Positions 11,911 to 23,589 of a DNA stretch of 39,613 nt are shown piece after piece. The position numbers and the translations under genes are program-made. Every line of letters starts with the position of its first letter. Positions within the stretch are counted from its first letter, which is position 1. The notes below the pieces were generated by a model. That model searched no databases and had not been told where the DNA came from. It saw only the letters and a list, made by a program, of their open reading frames with translations. The DNA lies in assembly GCA_019973155.2 (NCBI GenBank), contig BPQB01000147.1, positions 1-39,613 of the forward strand, in the 5' to 3' direction. This stretch comes from Phanerochaete sordida. Its lineage: Eukaryota > Basidiomycota > Agaricomycetes > Polyporales > Phanerochaetaceae.

Positions 11911-12433
11911 GCCGGTCGTTGGGGAAAGACCAGGGCATGTAAAACGCTGAATTCGGACCAGTAGCCCACGTGGCATCTTTGTGGCGCCTGATCGCCACGT
12001 GGAGGCCTCCCAACACGCAGTCTTGCGCTTCCAGCTTCTGCGTCCAGGATCACCCTGGTCAGGCGTCCACGTACACTACAGGCGGCGAGTTTAAAGGTCA
12101 AAACTACAATCTCAAGGGCTCCCGTAGCCTGCACGCGCTACACACCGTTCGCATGATCCAGATATCGATGGACCACTGCCACACCGAGCTCTGGCCCAAG
12201 ATTGCCACCTTCACATGCACGGACGGCGGGCGCGTCGGCCGCGCCTTCTGTTGTATCTTGGGACGTGCAAGCTCTCGTGAAGCCAGTACGCCCCACATCC
12301 GTTTTTTTGACGACCGAGGACCAGCTACACTCGTTATCCGTCTTACCGTCTATCCTGGGCACAGATAGCTGCCACCATCACACACCTTCTATACATCAAA
12401 ACGAAATCAGAGCACGACTCTCGCTGGGATACT
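11911..12433. other. Leader of the F-box-like frame; no firm gene
   Basis: Plus frames such as 11970-12368 are open but I cannot recognise motifs in them. They could be the 5' exon of the frame that begins at 12434, which appears to lack an N-terminal domain. No duplicate of this segment occurs in the window. Confidence 0.35.
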
Positions 12434-13078
12434 TTGATGGTTAGAGCGCGCTCTGTCATGTCCTCCGTTGCTGCGCCCAACGTCGCGATTCTGGCCGCCC
12501 ACGCTGCCCAATTCGACCTCAACGCACCTCGCCACCCCTCCTCTTCTCTTCACTATTTCTCCATGGATGGCACAGAGCACTCACAGGCGCCAATATTCCT
12601 GCACTGTACCACCATCCGCCGCTTACACGTCGTCCGCCGCACATTCCCGCCCCACCCCGACTTCTGCCGCGAGCTCGCGCACTTCTCACCCGCCCTCATG
12701 CACCTGTGCCTCTCCTGCGCATCACGCGACGCTCTTGTGCTCGCCGCAGCTGGGCCAATGGGCGCGACGGGCGCGTCCGCGTCCGACTCTGAGCACGCGC
12801 GGCGCACCGTGAAAACCGCCACGCGGCTCCTTGCCCTCCGCCGCGTCGTTGTGCAGCCGCTCCTCATGCATGCGCGGAGCATGTGCGGCACACTCTGCAT
12901 CTCGTATGGGCGCATGCAGGTCGCGCTCGCTGCAGTCCCGCGAGCGTGCGCTGAGGAGCGTGGAACAGGCACGCTGTGTATGCTCGCGGCGATGAGGCAC
13001 GCGGATTGCTTTGATGGGATTGGAAGAGGAGACGGCGCGTGGAGAGCGATCGGATTCAGGTGCGATGCGATGAACTAG
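12434..13078 (+). CDS. F-box/LRR-like hypothetical protein, possibly 5' truncated
   Basis: This is a continuous frame of 214 codons. The middle (LHCTTIRRLHVV, LAHFSPALMHLCLSCASRDA) resembles the leucine-rich part of many Agaricomycete F-box-like proteins, where a line of the type LTHLRLSCPSRD is followed by a poorly conserved tail. The tail here (VKTATRLLALRRVVVQPLLM, ISYGRM) fits that pattern. An F-box motif itself is not visible, so the protein is either the C-terminal part of a spliced gene starting further upstream or a remnant. Unlike most of the window it has no second copy. The family call is from memory and tentative. Confidence 0.4.
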   Translation: MMVRARSVMSSVAAPNVAILAAHAAQFDLNAPRHPSSSLHYFSMDGTEHSQAPIFLHCTTIRRLHVVRRTFPPHPDFCRELAHFSPALMHLCLSCASRDALVLAAAGPMGATGASASDSEHARRTVKTATRLLALRRVVVQPLLMHARSMCGTLCISYGRMQVALAAVPRACAEERGTGTLCMLAAMRHADCFDGIGRGDGAWRAIGFRCDAMN

Positions 13079-13850
13079 ACTTGGCACAACGGTCTAGGTG
13101 GGCGATTGAGTAAACATGGTGCGCATGCGTTCTGTTGACGTCTGTGACCCCGCTGATGGCTTTGCAGGATTGTACATGTATGGATTACATTACCAAAGCG
13201 GTACATACAACTTCCCTCTGTCAGAGCGCTGTCTATCGTCCCGCAACGCGAAATGTTCTCTGACCGCGTATTTTTGCGAATGAAGACTGCCAACCGACAC
13301 CGAAGCCGCTATAGGCCCTCGGCCCTGCGCCAGGACCGCTAGAGCTGTGTTCGGTGAGTTCTTTCTCTCTCCGTCGAAAGGCTAATACACTTACACGTCA
13401 TATGTGGCAGAGCGACCAGTCGTGTATAAAATTACGCATTCTGAGCGGCACAGCGCAGCAGCATCACCATGCGCTCTCACGTCACATCCGAGCTTGGCGT
13501 CCTGCGCGCATGATGGTCGAGGATAACCCGCTCGTCCACTTCAAGTGCGCAGTCGCTGAGATAGGCAGGGCTCGTAGGCACCTTGTGAGCCCCCCCTGCT
13601 GTTCATGGAGCTTGTAGGGGCCTTCCCTCGGGCCGGACAGCATCCGACCTCCGCGGATGTTCTCACCTGTCGTGGACACAAACGTTCGCCTTGCGCCACC
13701 TGCTAGTTGCCGTCTCCTGTCGTGCCGGATGATGCGGTACTCGGGTGTCAACGGGTGTGCGCCTCGGAAGGTGTTCAGCGTGCCCAGCATCGCCGTCGAG
13801 CCATGCTCTGCGTGTGCGGACCCCGGGCGCGTCAGGCTCGGGCTCTGGCC
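13079..13850. other. Region without a firm gene upstream of copy 2
   Basis: The longest frame is on minus (13865-13482, 127 codons) and contains HPLTPEYRIIRHDRRRQLAG. I do not recognise it and it has no counterpart before copies 1 or 3. The final bases, with the TTTCATATNCGCGACGTAAC-like stretch near 13859, resemble sequence before copy 3 (about 26093) and probably belong to the WD40 gene upstream region. Confidence 0.4.
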
Positions 13851-13974
13851 GGCCTGGGCTTTCATATCCGCGACGTAACCTTCCGATGTTTGACATCGAA
13901 GCCCGTACGAAGCACGCCCGTGGCTGTATGTGGAACGGGCAGTGCTGGGAAGCGTATCATAAGGTTTGTTGGAC

Positions 13975-14020
13975 GTCCCCGTGTCTGGATATCGAACTCA
14001 CAGCCTCGAACCTCTATCCT
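13975..14020 (+). promoter_or_regulatory. Conserved upstream element of WD40 copy 2
   Basis: The core GGATATCGAACTCACAGCCT lies about 130 bases before the copy 2 ATG and corresponds to the element before copies 1 and 3. Adjacent upstream sequence also resembles that of copy 3. Confidence 0.5.
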
Positions 14021-14104
14021 AGGGTCGATGCAGCGCACGACTCCTACGCTTCGTCCTCGCCGCCATCCCTGTGCCGTTCGCTCTCGCATCCCCGCCCCAG
14101 CAAC

Positions 14105-16929
14105 ATGTTCCGCTTCTTCAACAAGCGACTGACCCCAGACGAGGTCTATGCGACCAATCTCGAGGTACTCGGCCTGGGATACCCGCTTTGGTGTCCTGAG
14201 CCACACGACTCTGGCGAGCTGCATCTCGCCGACGTGGGGTTCCTTCACGAGGGGAAGTTCATCCGGCTGTTCAACCTCGACCTCTCCAGCCCCGACAAAG
14301 CTGTCACCCATTTCAAGCCACCCTTCACCAACATCGTAGCCTTGCCTCAGAACGCGTTGCAGATCAATCGCACCGTCAATCTACTCAGCGCCGGCCACTA
14401 CTGCAGTCGCGGAGTGAGAGAGAGCGCTGCCCATGCCTCCGCAGCAGCGTACGTTTGACTGTGGAATAATGGCACCGACGTTCTACTGACCTACGTGCAG
14501 ACCTGCCGGCCCGAATGTGTCCGTAGCCTTTAAGGCAGACTACACCTGCCACGAAGCTCAAGGCGCCGCGCTCACTCTGCAGAGCCAAGCGACCGCCGAG
14601 GTGATCCTCCCAAGTGCAGACCTCAAGGACTACATTCTTCAGCACGTCGTGACGTGGCACGAGTACGCGACCCAGGTGCTTCGCCTTGGAATCAAGATAG
14701 AGGACATCGTAGTGGTGACCGGGTGGGTCAAGACTGCACCAGACTGGGCGGCGACCGCGTTCGGGTTTGACAAGCGCGCGGGTGCCTCGCTATCGGTTGG
14801 AGCTCATGGTGCCGGCGCAGCTGGCGTTGACGTAGGCTGGTCGTCCTCGACGTCGGTGAAAACCTCGTCGATTCAGCGGCACGGCACGCTGTACTCCTTG
14901 CATCCTTCTCAACCTCCCGCAACAAACCTGAGCAGAAGCCAGTGCATTTTTATCAAGCGGCTGAGTGTGCGGACAAGGCTCATTCTCCCAAAGCGGATAG
15001 AAGGCGGAGCAGGGTTCCAAGGCCCTCCAGGCTCGCGCAGGGGTCACGATAACTATGGAGACCGAGGGAGGTTGGCTGCTATCGAGGGCGAAGACAGTAA
15101 TGTCGAGTACGGCTGGCAGGAGTACACGCAGAATGTATGATTGACCTTTGTTGCGTATCTTCCAGCGCTCACTGACCGAGCATCAGGAGAGGGTTGATAC
15201 AGCCCTCGATATCATCCAAGAGTATATCTTCGAGGTACACGGTCCACTCCCTATCTAAATTGCCGCTGCTCTGACCACGGCTCGTCAGGTCTCCGATGCT
15301 AAGCGTGCTCTGACGAGCGACGATGAGGTCGATTGCGTCCTGGTCTGTTCTCCCGCAATATGTTTTCTATGTTTCCCGCTCAGACTGTACTCTAGTGCGG
15401 TGAGCGCGTCATTGACTTGGCGAGCTGGCTCCGGGAAGCAAGATTCGAGGTCGTTGTCAATTCCAATGGCGGTAAGACCACAATCCCGTTGCTTCATTTT
15501 CAAGTGTTGATACCGCCTGACACAGTCGGATCCCTCCGGATGGAAGACGTCATCCGTCACCAACAAGAGCGCAGATTTGCGCATCCGCCTATTACGACCG
15601 CCGACCGCGGCGAATGGCCCCAGATAGCTCGAAGGGACGCAGGAAACGTGACAGACAGCCGGATTTTCCTAGGGCCGACACAGTCCAAAGCTTGCCCGGT
15701 GCAATACATGGCGATCGTCTTTGGCAACTCCCAGGCAAACGACTCCACAACAGACGACTCTGAAAAAAGCTACCCCGACACAGACGACTCCGACACAGAC
15801 GACTCCGAAGCGGGGAATAGTACGTGATGTTTTATTTGCCTTCCAGACACGAGGCAGGCAGGAAGCTTTGAGGCATTACTGATGCCATCTCCCGGTCACA
15901 GTAAACAGTTCTCAATGCGTCGCCTTATCCACCGACGGCAAGCTGCTAGCAGCAGCGACCGGCAACACGATCACTGTCTGGAGACTCCAGGACGGCCTCT
16001 CTGTCCAACGGCTGGAGCGAGACGGGCATACAGACACCATCAAGGAGATTGCATTCTCGCCGGACGGCCAGCACGTCGTCTCGGGAGCCGATGACAAGCT
16101 TGCGCTCGTCTGGGACGTCAAGACCGGCGACATCGTGCACCGCTTGGAGGGGCACGAGATGCCTGTCTGGTACGCCGTGTTCTCACCCGACGGCACACAG
16201 ATCGCGACTCGCTCCAACGACTCCGAGCTGAGGATGTGGTGCACCTCCACTGGCAAGCTGCTCCATACCAACACAGAGCTCGAGCATTCAGGATGGAGCA
16301 CCGAGATTCGTTTCTCCCCAGACGGCTCCCGACTCGCTGCATGCTCAGACGCCTCGCGAGAAGACACGTCCGTGGCGATCTTGGACTGCCGTACGGGCGA
16401 GCGCATCCTGACGCTGCGCAAGCGCGGCATCCTTTGCATGGCGTTCTCGCCCGAGGGCGACCAAATCGCGACGGGGTCCACGGACAGCAGTGCGTGCGTG
16501 TGGGATGCGGCGAGCGGCAAGGCACTGCTCGAGCTGAAGGAGCACACGGCCTTGGTCGAGGAGGTGGCGTTTTCGCCAGATGGCGGCGAGGTCGCGACGG
16601 CGTCGAACGACGGGACGGTCGTGACGTGCGACTCGCGAACTGGCGAGCGGCGCTTCAAGTTCTGTGTCGAGAGCGTCCGGGGCGAGGACAAGGAGGCGGT
16701 CTACGCTGTGACCTACTCGCCAATAAACGAGTTCATTGCGTGCGGCGCGGCGGATGGCTGCGTCCGTGTCTGGAACCGCAAGACTGGCGCGTTTGTGGCG
16801 ACGTTTCAGGGACATACGGAGCTGGTTGTGCGTGTGATGTTCACGCCCGATGGTTGGGACATCTTGTCGTACGGGACCGATGGAGTTGTACAATTGTGGA
16901 GTGTCCGAGACGCCCTACGTCTCTCGTAG
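14105..16929 (+). CDS. WD40 propeller protein with Agaricomycete N-terminal module, copy 2
   Basis: Seven exons: 14105-14448, 14501-15134, 15187-15234, 15289-15342, 15396-15471, 15526-15819, 15902-16929. This gives 825 residues, with exon phases identical to copy 1. The N-terminal module covers residues 1-326 (GYPLWCPEP, ADVGFLHEGKFIRLF, FKADYTCHEAQGAALTLQ, GWVKTAPDW), the linker 327-483 and the WD40 units 484-825. Exon 6 is 75 nt longer than in copy 1 because of an Asp/Ser-rich run (PDTDDSDTDDSEAG) coded by a 15-nt repeat. It sits right before the propeller, and intron 6 (82 nt) is longer than the others. The open frame continues upstream of 14105, but the homologous start is chosen because upstream sequence is the shared non-coding element. 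Intron 1 uses GTACGT at 14449. Confidence 0.9.
15737..15819 (+). repeat. Acidic repeat tract within exon 6 of copy 2
   Basis: The unit GACACAGACGACTCC is present twice in tandem with degenerate flanking units, coding an Asp/Ser/Thr-rich flexible segment absent from copies 1 and 3. Reading frame is kept. Confidence 0.75.
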
Positions 16930-17390
16930 AGTACAGACCCATGACCATGTATTAACCAAATATTATTGTTCCTCGAGCGATTCCTGAGGGGCGGCGCAGC
17001 AGCAAGACATTGTCCAACACACAACACACGCTGTAGCGATGAATTGATTTCTATTGCCTCGAACTATGTCTTACGAGGGAAACATTACTTGGATCTATGG
17101 GTAGTGTACGCCATCGTAGCATGCTGCGGCTAGCGGCGGAGCATTTCATACTGCTCATCAGGCAGCGTGCGCAGCGACAACATGGCCGCCGGCATCTGCG
17201 ACATGAGAGAAAATGCCCCCCAGGCATACTTGAATGGAAAACAATATGAAGCCCTGCAGGGCATCGCGCGACCTTGGACTGGTATGCATGTACCGGGCTT
17301 GCTATGCACTTCGTATACCATAGCATGCCGGTCCTGTGGAAAGTACGTGAATTAGAATGCCCGTGAAGGCCGCGAATCCGTGGCTGGAGC
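16930..17390. repeat. 3' flank of copy 2, shared by all three paralogs
   Basis: Aligned with 2853-3300 and 30032-30490, including the ATATTATTG motif just past the stop codon. It contains the minus-strand terminal exon remnant. Confidence 0.7.
17130..17321 (-). pseudogene. Terminal exon remnant of a convergent gene, copy 2
   Basis: The frame FKYAWGAFSLMSQMPAA continues to a tail ending DEQYEMLRR and a stop, colinear with the copy at 3244-3050. Most of the exon is conserved at protein level, so it may have been coding until recently. Minus-strand frames upstream shift relative to copy 1. Family not recognised. Confidence 0.4.
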
Positions 17391-20085
17391 TGCCGGGCCA
17401 GTGGTAGTGAGCGTTCCAAGAACGTCCCAGCTGAGAGGTATGCGTAGGCATCACAGTAACGTTCACGACGTCCGTGGCACGCGTTCCGCAACGAGGCCCA
17501 CAGCAGTTTTCACACAGTTTCCGCTTCATTGAACAGTCCACGGTGTGGGAGTAGCTGGGGGAACCGGTCCCAGCGAGTCTTGGCACACCTCTCCGGTGCA
17601 TGAGTAGGTCGTTCGAAGTCCAGTGGAAGCGGCTCCCAGCCCATACGGAGCGCATATAGTCATCTGTCGAGGCGCGGAAGCGCATGGCATGGGCTCGGGC
17701 GCACGGCAGCGACGCCAAAGATCGCGTCCGTGGTGCCACATGGCCGCGAGCCAGGAGCCCGTGCGACGCAAGCCACAGGCGTACCCAAGACACGATCAGT
17801 CGCGCGTGCACCCGTCTGCTCACGGCGTCGGGAGGTTGTGCCGGGGTGACACGCGGAATGGAAGTGTTACGCAATGCAGCGGAGGAGGGCCCGCGCTGCT
17901 TCCCAGTTCGGCACTATGTGCACCCTTCCGTCCTCGCCTCCGGAAGTATATACCGAGGTGACGTGCGGAATGAAGGCATCGCGTCGGCACCCTGACGCGT
18001 CTCGCACTGCGCGATCGAGCTCTAGAGCTGATTAATCATAGGCCACCAGATCGTCGTTGCGCTACCCACGTGTGGTGATACGTGCACTAGGCAGGCCCAT
18101 GCATGCACAGGGAGTCACAGGTCTGGCGGCAGGCCGCCGCCGCCGCACGGAGCAAGCCATCCGTGCGCCCCGTACTCGATCCATGCCTGCTGGGCGGTGA
18201 GTATCTGACCGCGACGCCTCTTCGCGGGCTGCCCGGGAGATCTCTCCTACTGCTCCACATATTGCGCGCGCCTTGGCTGGACCCAAGCACGTCACTTGCG
18301 ACTGTCGAGCGTCCTGCACGACAGTGTTCTACCCCAGGCAGATTGGCTTCAAGGCGGACTAAATGACCGCTCGGAGACAGCGCGGCCGCGGATATCAACG
18401 AAGAGGGAGGAGGCGCGAGCGCCGCTGTCCCATAACGGAGCCAGCTCGAGGCACAATGACCGACTGATAGTCGCTTTGCATAGGTGGCGAGAAAGGCATA
18501 TATTTCGAGAGACGACAATGTATGCTGACTGTAGTCTATGGTCAGCGCGACGATCCGTCCGTTGCAATGCAACACCCACCTAATCCTGTTCTAAGGCGAA
18601 GCGCAGCCCTCTCGCAGCTGCTGGGCACATATCTCCATGTCGTGCATCGAACTTCCCGCTTCGGCATTGTCAGTGCCCGGCTGCCAGCCTCAGATAGTCC
18701 GAGGAAGATGGACTGACTGTTGCGTCACCTCTACATCGGAGCATGCTGCTATGCTTCCCAGGCACGGTACCATCGACTGAACGTAGCACTATCCGCACAC
18801 TGGTACCAGAGTACCGCGCAGGGGTCCACATCGTCCGGTGCGCATGTCGGCCGTGGCGCGCGGCGCCGAGGTACTGAGAAGATCCTGCGGAGGTCGCCGA
18901 CATGGCAGCGCGCGGACAAACCATTGCTCGCGAGCGCTATTCCGAGCACATCGTTACCGTCTGCACTGTATCAGGACAGTAGACGCAGCATGCTGGGCGG
19001 CCATCCAGTAGCGGAGCCAGGAATATTGCGAGCTGAGGCCTGTGAGCGACAGACGGTAGAGCATCGGACGGAGATACGCTCACGCGAGGAAGCACATTTC
19101 GTGACAACACGAAGGCTCGCCGCCATAAAAGCCCGTTCAGGAGCTACGATTGCCGTCGGTGTGGAGCACATGCATGGTCGGCAGCATTGCCGAGCCGAGT
19201 GGCAGCGCGTCGGTCACCGGTGCGTGCATCGTCATGCGCAGACGGGCCTGGTACAGTTGAAGTCCGTCAGCGCTGCTCCGGGGTAGCAAGCGGGCCGTAA
19301 TACTCACCTGAAGTGATACTTTGCGTCGAGACCTCAGCTGTTATCGTCTTGCTGCGGGCGGAAGCTCTCGTCGGCGCCGAGAACGCAGATCCCGACATCC
19401 TGAATCATGGCAATGTATTCGGCGTGCAGAAACCCTAAAAGCAGTCGGCACTGGGGCGCGGAGCGGAGGGCATGTTGATACTTACCGCGGGGGAAAATCG
19501 TAGCACATCACGACGCTTAATGAGTCTTGGGTGGTGCACTTGAAGCGAGTCATTCAGGCGTGACTCGGAATACCTTGTCTTGGTGGGACGATAGAGCATT
19601 TCAACGAAATTGAGCCAAGCCAAATATCGCGGTTATCGCTGTCCGAAGAGCGTCAGCAACAAAGCATATAGTATTTGAAGAAGCGTACCTCTAGCGAATG
19701 CTCTCAACCCAAGCGATCCTCAACAAGCCCGTCCATCTGCTCGAGAACGAGCATGATCCAGCGCCGATGTTTAACTTCGAGCGATGCTGCCTCAAGGAGA
19801 GCGTGCGCGACGGAAGTGCCGCGGAAGCGCGCTCGTTTGGAGGCTCGTACACGGCGTGATCGGCGTCGGAGGAGAACGCCTCGACGTCGGCGGAACGCGG
19901 CCGCGCAGGCGTGTTCGGAATTGCTTTCGCTATGTCCGCGACCATCGCCGCGGGCTGGGTGCTGCCCGAGGTGCCTCGCACGCTTGTAGCCCACGGAGAG
20001 CCTCCAGACCGTCGGGAGTTCGCGCTCGGCTTCTGCGGATGGGTTGAGTGGTGCTTCACGTGCACACGACTGGGACGCGGACCTC
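17391..20085. repeat. Duplicated decayed flank, second copy
   Basis: Collinear with 3301-5745 and slightly longer because of indels. Open frames are not maintained between copies except in the minus-strand remnant at 19330-20065. Collinearity ends near 20085. Confidence 0.7.
19330..20065 (-). pseudogene. Intron-containing minus-strand gene remnant, copy 2
   Basis: Counterpart of the remnant at 4980-5620. The minus strand has ALLEAASLEVKHRRWI and SRLNDSLQVHHPRL, and the same 51-nt intron (19485-19435) with GTAAGT donor and TTTTAG acceptor. The longest frame, 20065-19691, starts MHVKHHSTHPQKPSANSRR and shares its first residues with copy 1. Downstream of the intron the frame differs from copy 1 by a shift. 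Probably a decayed gene of unknown family. Confidence 0.35.
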
Positions 20086-20154
20086 GCAGTATGGGTTATA
20101 GACAGTGTCAGCACGCGGGGCCGGACTCACAGACTTAGGCGCTTTGAAGACTGT

Positions 20155-20560
20155 GGTATCGTAAAGTTTGACGGCCGAAACCGGCCCTTGGCCTCGGCGA
20201 ATGCGGTGGCGACCAGATTGGAGCGGACACCGAGGATGAGCGGGACGTCCACGCGAGTGTCGCGACTGGGGATTGGAGCGTGTTAGGTGAGGTAGAGGCC
20301 CTTTGTGACGTGCTCGAAGTCGCGGTCGCGGTGCTTTTGCATGCTGGACCCGCTATCGGGCGGACGGTCTGCGTATGTCCCCATCGACAAATCATGGGCT
20401 CGGAGTCCAAGCCTTTGAGCGCGGCCTCCAGGTCGAGGAAGACCGTATTGTATGCGCCAGGATCTGTGTTGAACTCGGGGATCGTGTCTAACCAGGTCAG
20501 TCTGTCGGTAAGTACATGATCTGCAGCCAGCTACAGTGGATGCGCATCTTGGCAAAATCC
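20155..20560 (-). pseudogene. Unrecognised minus-strand gene remnant
   Basis: Minus-strand frames contain LTWLDTIPEFNTDPGAYNTV, then in another frame DFEHVTKGLYL, a stop, and DVPLILGVRSNLVATAFAEA. The composition is protein-like and the order continuous, so this seems to be one gene broken by a frameshift and a stop. I cannot identify it. No duplicate is seen in the window. Confidence 0.3.
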
Positions 20561-20814
20561 GAGTCCTGGTAGACGGGCGAACCTCAGACTCTTGAATGTA
20601 CACTGACGCGTTCTTGAGAAGTCTAGAATCCTGAGCTGCAACTGCTACATGAGAACATGACGGATGCATATGAGATAGAAGGAGAGCCCACTGTGAGGTC
20701 ACAGGCCCGGAGTTTGAGTGCGTCCATTCAACACTCTGCGGGGAGCTAGTGCCAGGAGGCCGAGGAAGCATCAGCGACCAAAATGAACGGCTTGTTCCGA
20801 GTCATACCTTCGTC

Positions 20815-21144
20815 CTATCGAGGTATATCTACTAACAGCGCGTTAGTACGTCCATGATGGAATACGCGATGTATACGCACCTTGAGCCGCAACAATCGTA
20901 CTACTGCGCCATAATCAGCGTTACCTACACCCTCAGCTTCGCGTCCTGAGGTAGAATAGTCTTGAACGAAGGGCTCTCCGGTGCGTCTCGACGCTGAATC
21001 GATGACTCGGTGCGGGTACGAAGAGTCGTGGGCACCTTGATTCTCGGGTTTCAAGCCGTAGTTCGGACCTTGTTGAGCGCACGGAGCCATGTTGACAAAG
21101 ATAATCTCGCTTCGATCGGGAGCGGTATAAGCTTGCGGTATCAT
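20815..21144 (-). CDS. Hypothetical protein fragment, minus strand
   Basis: A 109-codon frame begins MIPQAYTAPDRSEIIFVNMA and continues PNYGLKPENQGAHDSSYPHR. Its composition is more protein-like than the neighbouring frames, but no known domain is recognised. Possible GT/AG sites near the 3' part suggest it may be an exon of a larger, perhaps decayed, gene. Confidence 0.25.
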   Translation of the reverse strand: MIPQAYTAPDRSEIIFVNMAPCAQQGPNYGLKPENQGAHDSSYPHRVIDSASRRTGEPFVQDYSTSGREAEGVGNADYGAVVRLLRLKVRIHRVFHHGRTNALLVDIPR

Positions 21145-21904
21145 GTAAGCTGAGGCTGCAGTACGCGAGCGCAGGCGCAGTGCTCGCGGCCACTCGCGTC
21201 ATCTGCGACGATTGACCAGAGGGTGTTCACACCAGATCGACTGTAATACCTTCATCAGCAATTTTGACAGGCTAACTGCATGTCACGTACGGGTTGGTCC
21301 AGACAGTCGTCCTGCCTCTGGGGTGACATCTCGTCCACGAGTTTCCAGCCTTCGTTAAATGACCCTTAAGCAATGTTTGGAGCGTTCCTGGATGGATGTA
21401 CGCGTATTCGCCCGACCTTAACTTTAGCCAGAAATTTCGGTGTGACAATGAAAGCATTTGAAGGACGAGACGGCCGAGTGGAGGGCGGCAGAGGGCGGAG
21501 GGCGGTCGGTCGTCGAAGTAGGACGACACGGAAGGCAGCCTGTGTTTTGGTGGCAGGGATGGCGCAGCGCGCTTTCGCTCGGGATTATGCGTACCAGCGC
21601 ACGTAAATTGTGGGACGGCATGCAGCGTATTCGATTGCGTGCACCGCAGGAGGCGGTCGCGTCGGAGTGAGCAAAGCGGCGAAGGCTGGATCGTCACTGG
21701 GCGCCTCGGCGCTCCGGGGGTCGGTGCGTGATCCGATCAGAATCGCCCCCGGCGGCGTGGACACGGATGCTTCTGCTCCCGCCCTCGAGCAGCCTCCATA
21801 TGTCCAGACTCCAATGCGCGGCAACGCTGCCCACGCACGACCGCTGCATCCAGCCCTTCGATTGCCGTCGCAGCAGCAGCCGCAAGCCCTAGCAAGCACG
21901 GTCC
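21145..21904. other. Region without a firm gene; promoter-like repeat near its end
   Basis: No recognisable coding sequence is seen. From about 21670 it resembles, at lower identity, the start of the second duplicated block: a GTCACTGGGCGC stretch, CTCGAGCAGCCTCC, and a GCAGCAGCCGCAAG stretch. Related sequence occurs near 6560, 31447 and 37440. Confidence 0.4.
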
Positions 21905-23095
21905 CTTGACGACCCCTCGACGCTGACGTTCCTCAGCCGCGCCTTCCCTCTGCCATATGCTGCCCTTCGCCTAGGCGGACGTCTGCACGACTTTGCAGCT
22001 CGGCGCCCAGATCATCGGATGACACCCGCGCACAGAGTAGGATGACGCCACGCGATCCAGGATGCGCGCCGCGCGAAAGGTCAGACTGGCGCGACAACGC
22101 GCAGCGGTACTCGAGCTCTATACAGGTGAGCGGGGCCGTACTCTACATTTTTTGCGCGCTGGATCTGTCCTTTTAGTTGAGTCACGACCGCACAAGTTCC
22201 GTCCTTTCGAGCGTCCACGATACCTGCCTCACCGCTCTGCGCCGAAACCCTGGGCTGGAAGAATGCTGCGCGCTATCAGACCGGCCGACGTCGCGCAAAA
22301 ACTCAGATGCAACGATGGTTGGGGATGGCTGGGGCGGAAACAGCAGAGAGGAACGTGGTTCCGACTCCAAAGCGAGGGTCTATGACGAGGTCATTGGTCA
22401 ACTGGTGCGCATACAAGCAATACAACATCTCCTCGTGCTGATTCGATTCCAGCTCCAAAGTCACGACTTACACCGCGCACAGGGAAGGCAAGCTGCAATC
22501 TGCGACCTTTGCCTTCGAATGCGACGACAGCTAATGGGCCGGGACTGCCATGCGCATGCAACCCCCACGACCTCTACACCGGCTATACCCCTCGCGCACC
22601 AGCCGCATGCACGGTCACCAGCACACCCACACCAGCCCAATGGCCGTGCCCAGCTGTGCTAGTCGTTCAACCACTGCGACGGCTCAACCTCACGCTGCGC
22701 TTCGCCGTGCAGAAGCTCTCGAAACCTTCGGTCGCTCGGCCTGCGGTGCCAGGTTGTACGCGAGACGACCTGCGTTGACGCATCGCTCCCGAAGTAGCTG
22801 CCACCATCCATCCGGCCCTTGTCCATCGCAGCACCTTTTCGCGCACAGTCCTATCCTGCAGCCTCATTCCCAATATCGATTAGACCACCCAATTCCGCTC
22901 CTGTGCGGCTCTGCTATCGCCGCGCTGTGCAGCCGTTACGTCACACTCTGACCTCTGTCCGCTGCGTCCGCCCTCCTCTCGTGCAGTACCGCAGAGCACG
23001 CCCTCACTCCGGCTACCACGGCTGGTCCGAGCTTTGTGAGGCAATCCTCGCTGGACATGCAAGACGATTCGCCGTCGAACACGTATACCAACCGC
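21905..23095. repeat. Head-to-tail duplication, first unit
   Basis: This unit of about 1.2 kb is repeated at about 23590-24775, offset near 1.68 kb. Shared anchors include ATGCTGCCCTTCGCCTAGG, GCAGCGGTACTC and a TCTATGACGAG stretch. Frames such as 22177-22662 are open in one unit but shifted in the other, so I see no supported gene. A short peptide (VYDE-IGLLVRIQA-Q-L) is partly shared. Confidence 0.65.
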
Positions 23096-23589
23096 CCTAG
23101 CCGTCAACCAGACCGCGTAGCGGCAGCGCGACGACTGGCACGACCCTTCCCACCACCACCGGCTACGATGACGGCGCACCTGCGTTTACCGCGCCGCGGA
23201 TGCCGCACGAGCCGCCCCCAGAGCCGCAGGGCTATCGCGCGGACGGACAGCTTCGCAAACGCCGCCTCCGTGAGGGAGAGAACAGCCGGCACCGCTGGCA
23301 GCAGCGCTGCAAGTGCGCCGTTGGAAGCGAAGGAGCGAAAACGACGGTGAAGTCAAAGAAGGCGAAGCGCAGGAAGTTCGCGCGTAGCTCGTTGAGCAGC
23401 TTCAGGGTCGACACGCCGCGCGCCGCCCGCGCGCCTCAGCCGAAGTCCGAGCAACCTCTCGCTTGATGGCCTCCATCCGGGAACGCTCCGCCTTGGGGGC
23501 ACCATACGCGCCACGGGCGACTGCGCGGCGACACCGTCGTACTCAGCGAAGTCACGACCATGAGCTCGCACGACCTGCACGCGCGGCCA
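23096..23589. other. Spacer between the two tandem units
   Basis: Short frames on both strands with Arg/Ala/Pro-rich translation, typical of non-coding GC-rich DNA. Nothing recognised. Confidence 0.4.

Noticed and set aside
14449..14500. Apparent loss of the intron 1 donor in copy 2 (TTTGAC where GTGAGT was expected)
   Set aside because: The GTACGT at 14449 aligns with the donors of copies 1 and 3 in length and phase, so the intron is normal.
15912..16691. 259-codon minus-strand frame, and a similar one at 2189-2872
   Set aside because: Both lie opposite WD40 coding exons and are a by-product of their codon bias. The plus frame has clear WD40 motifs.
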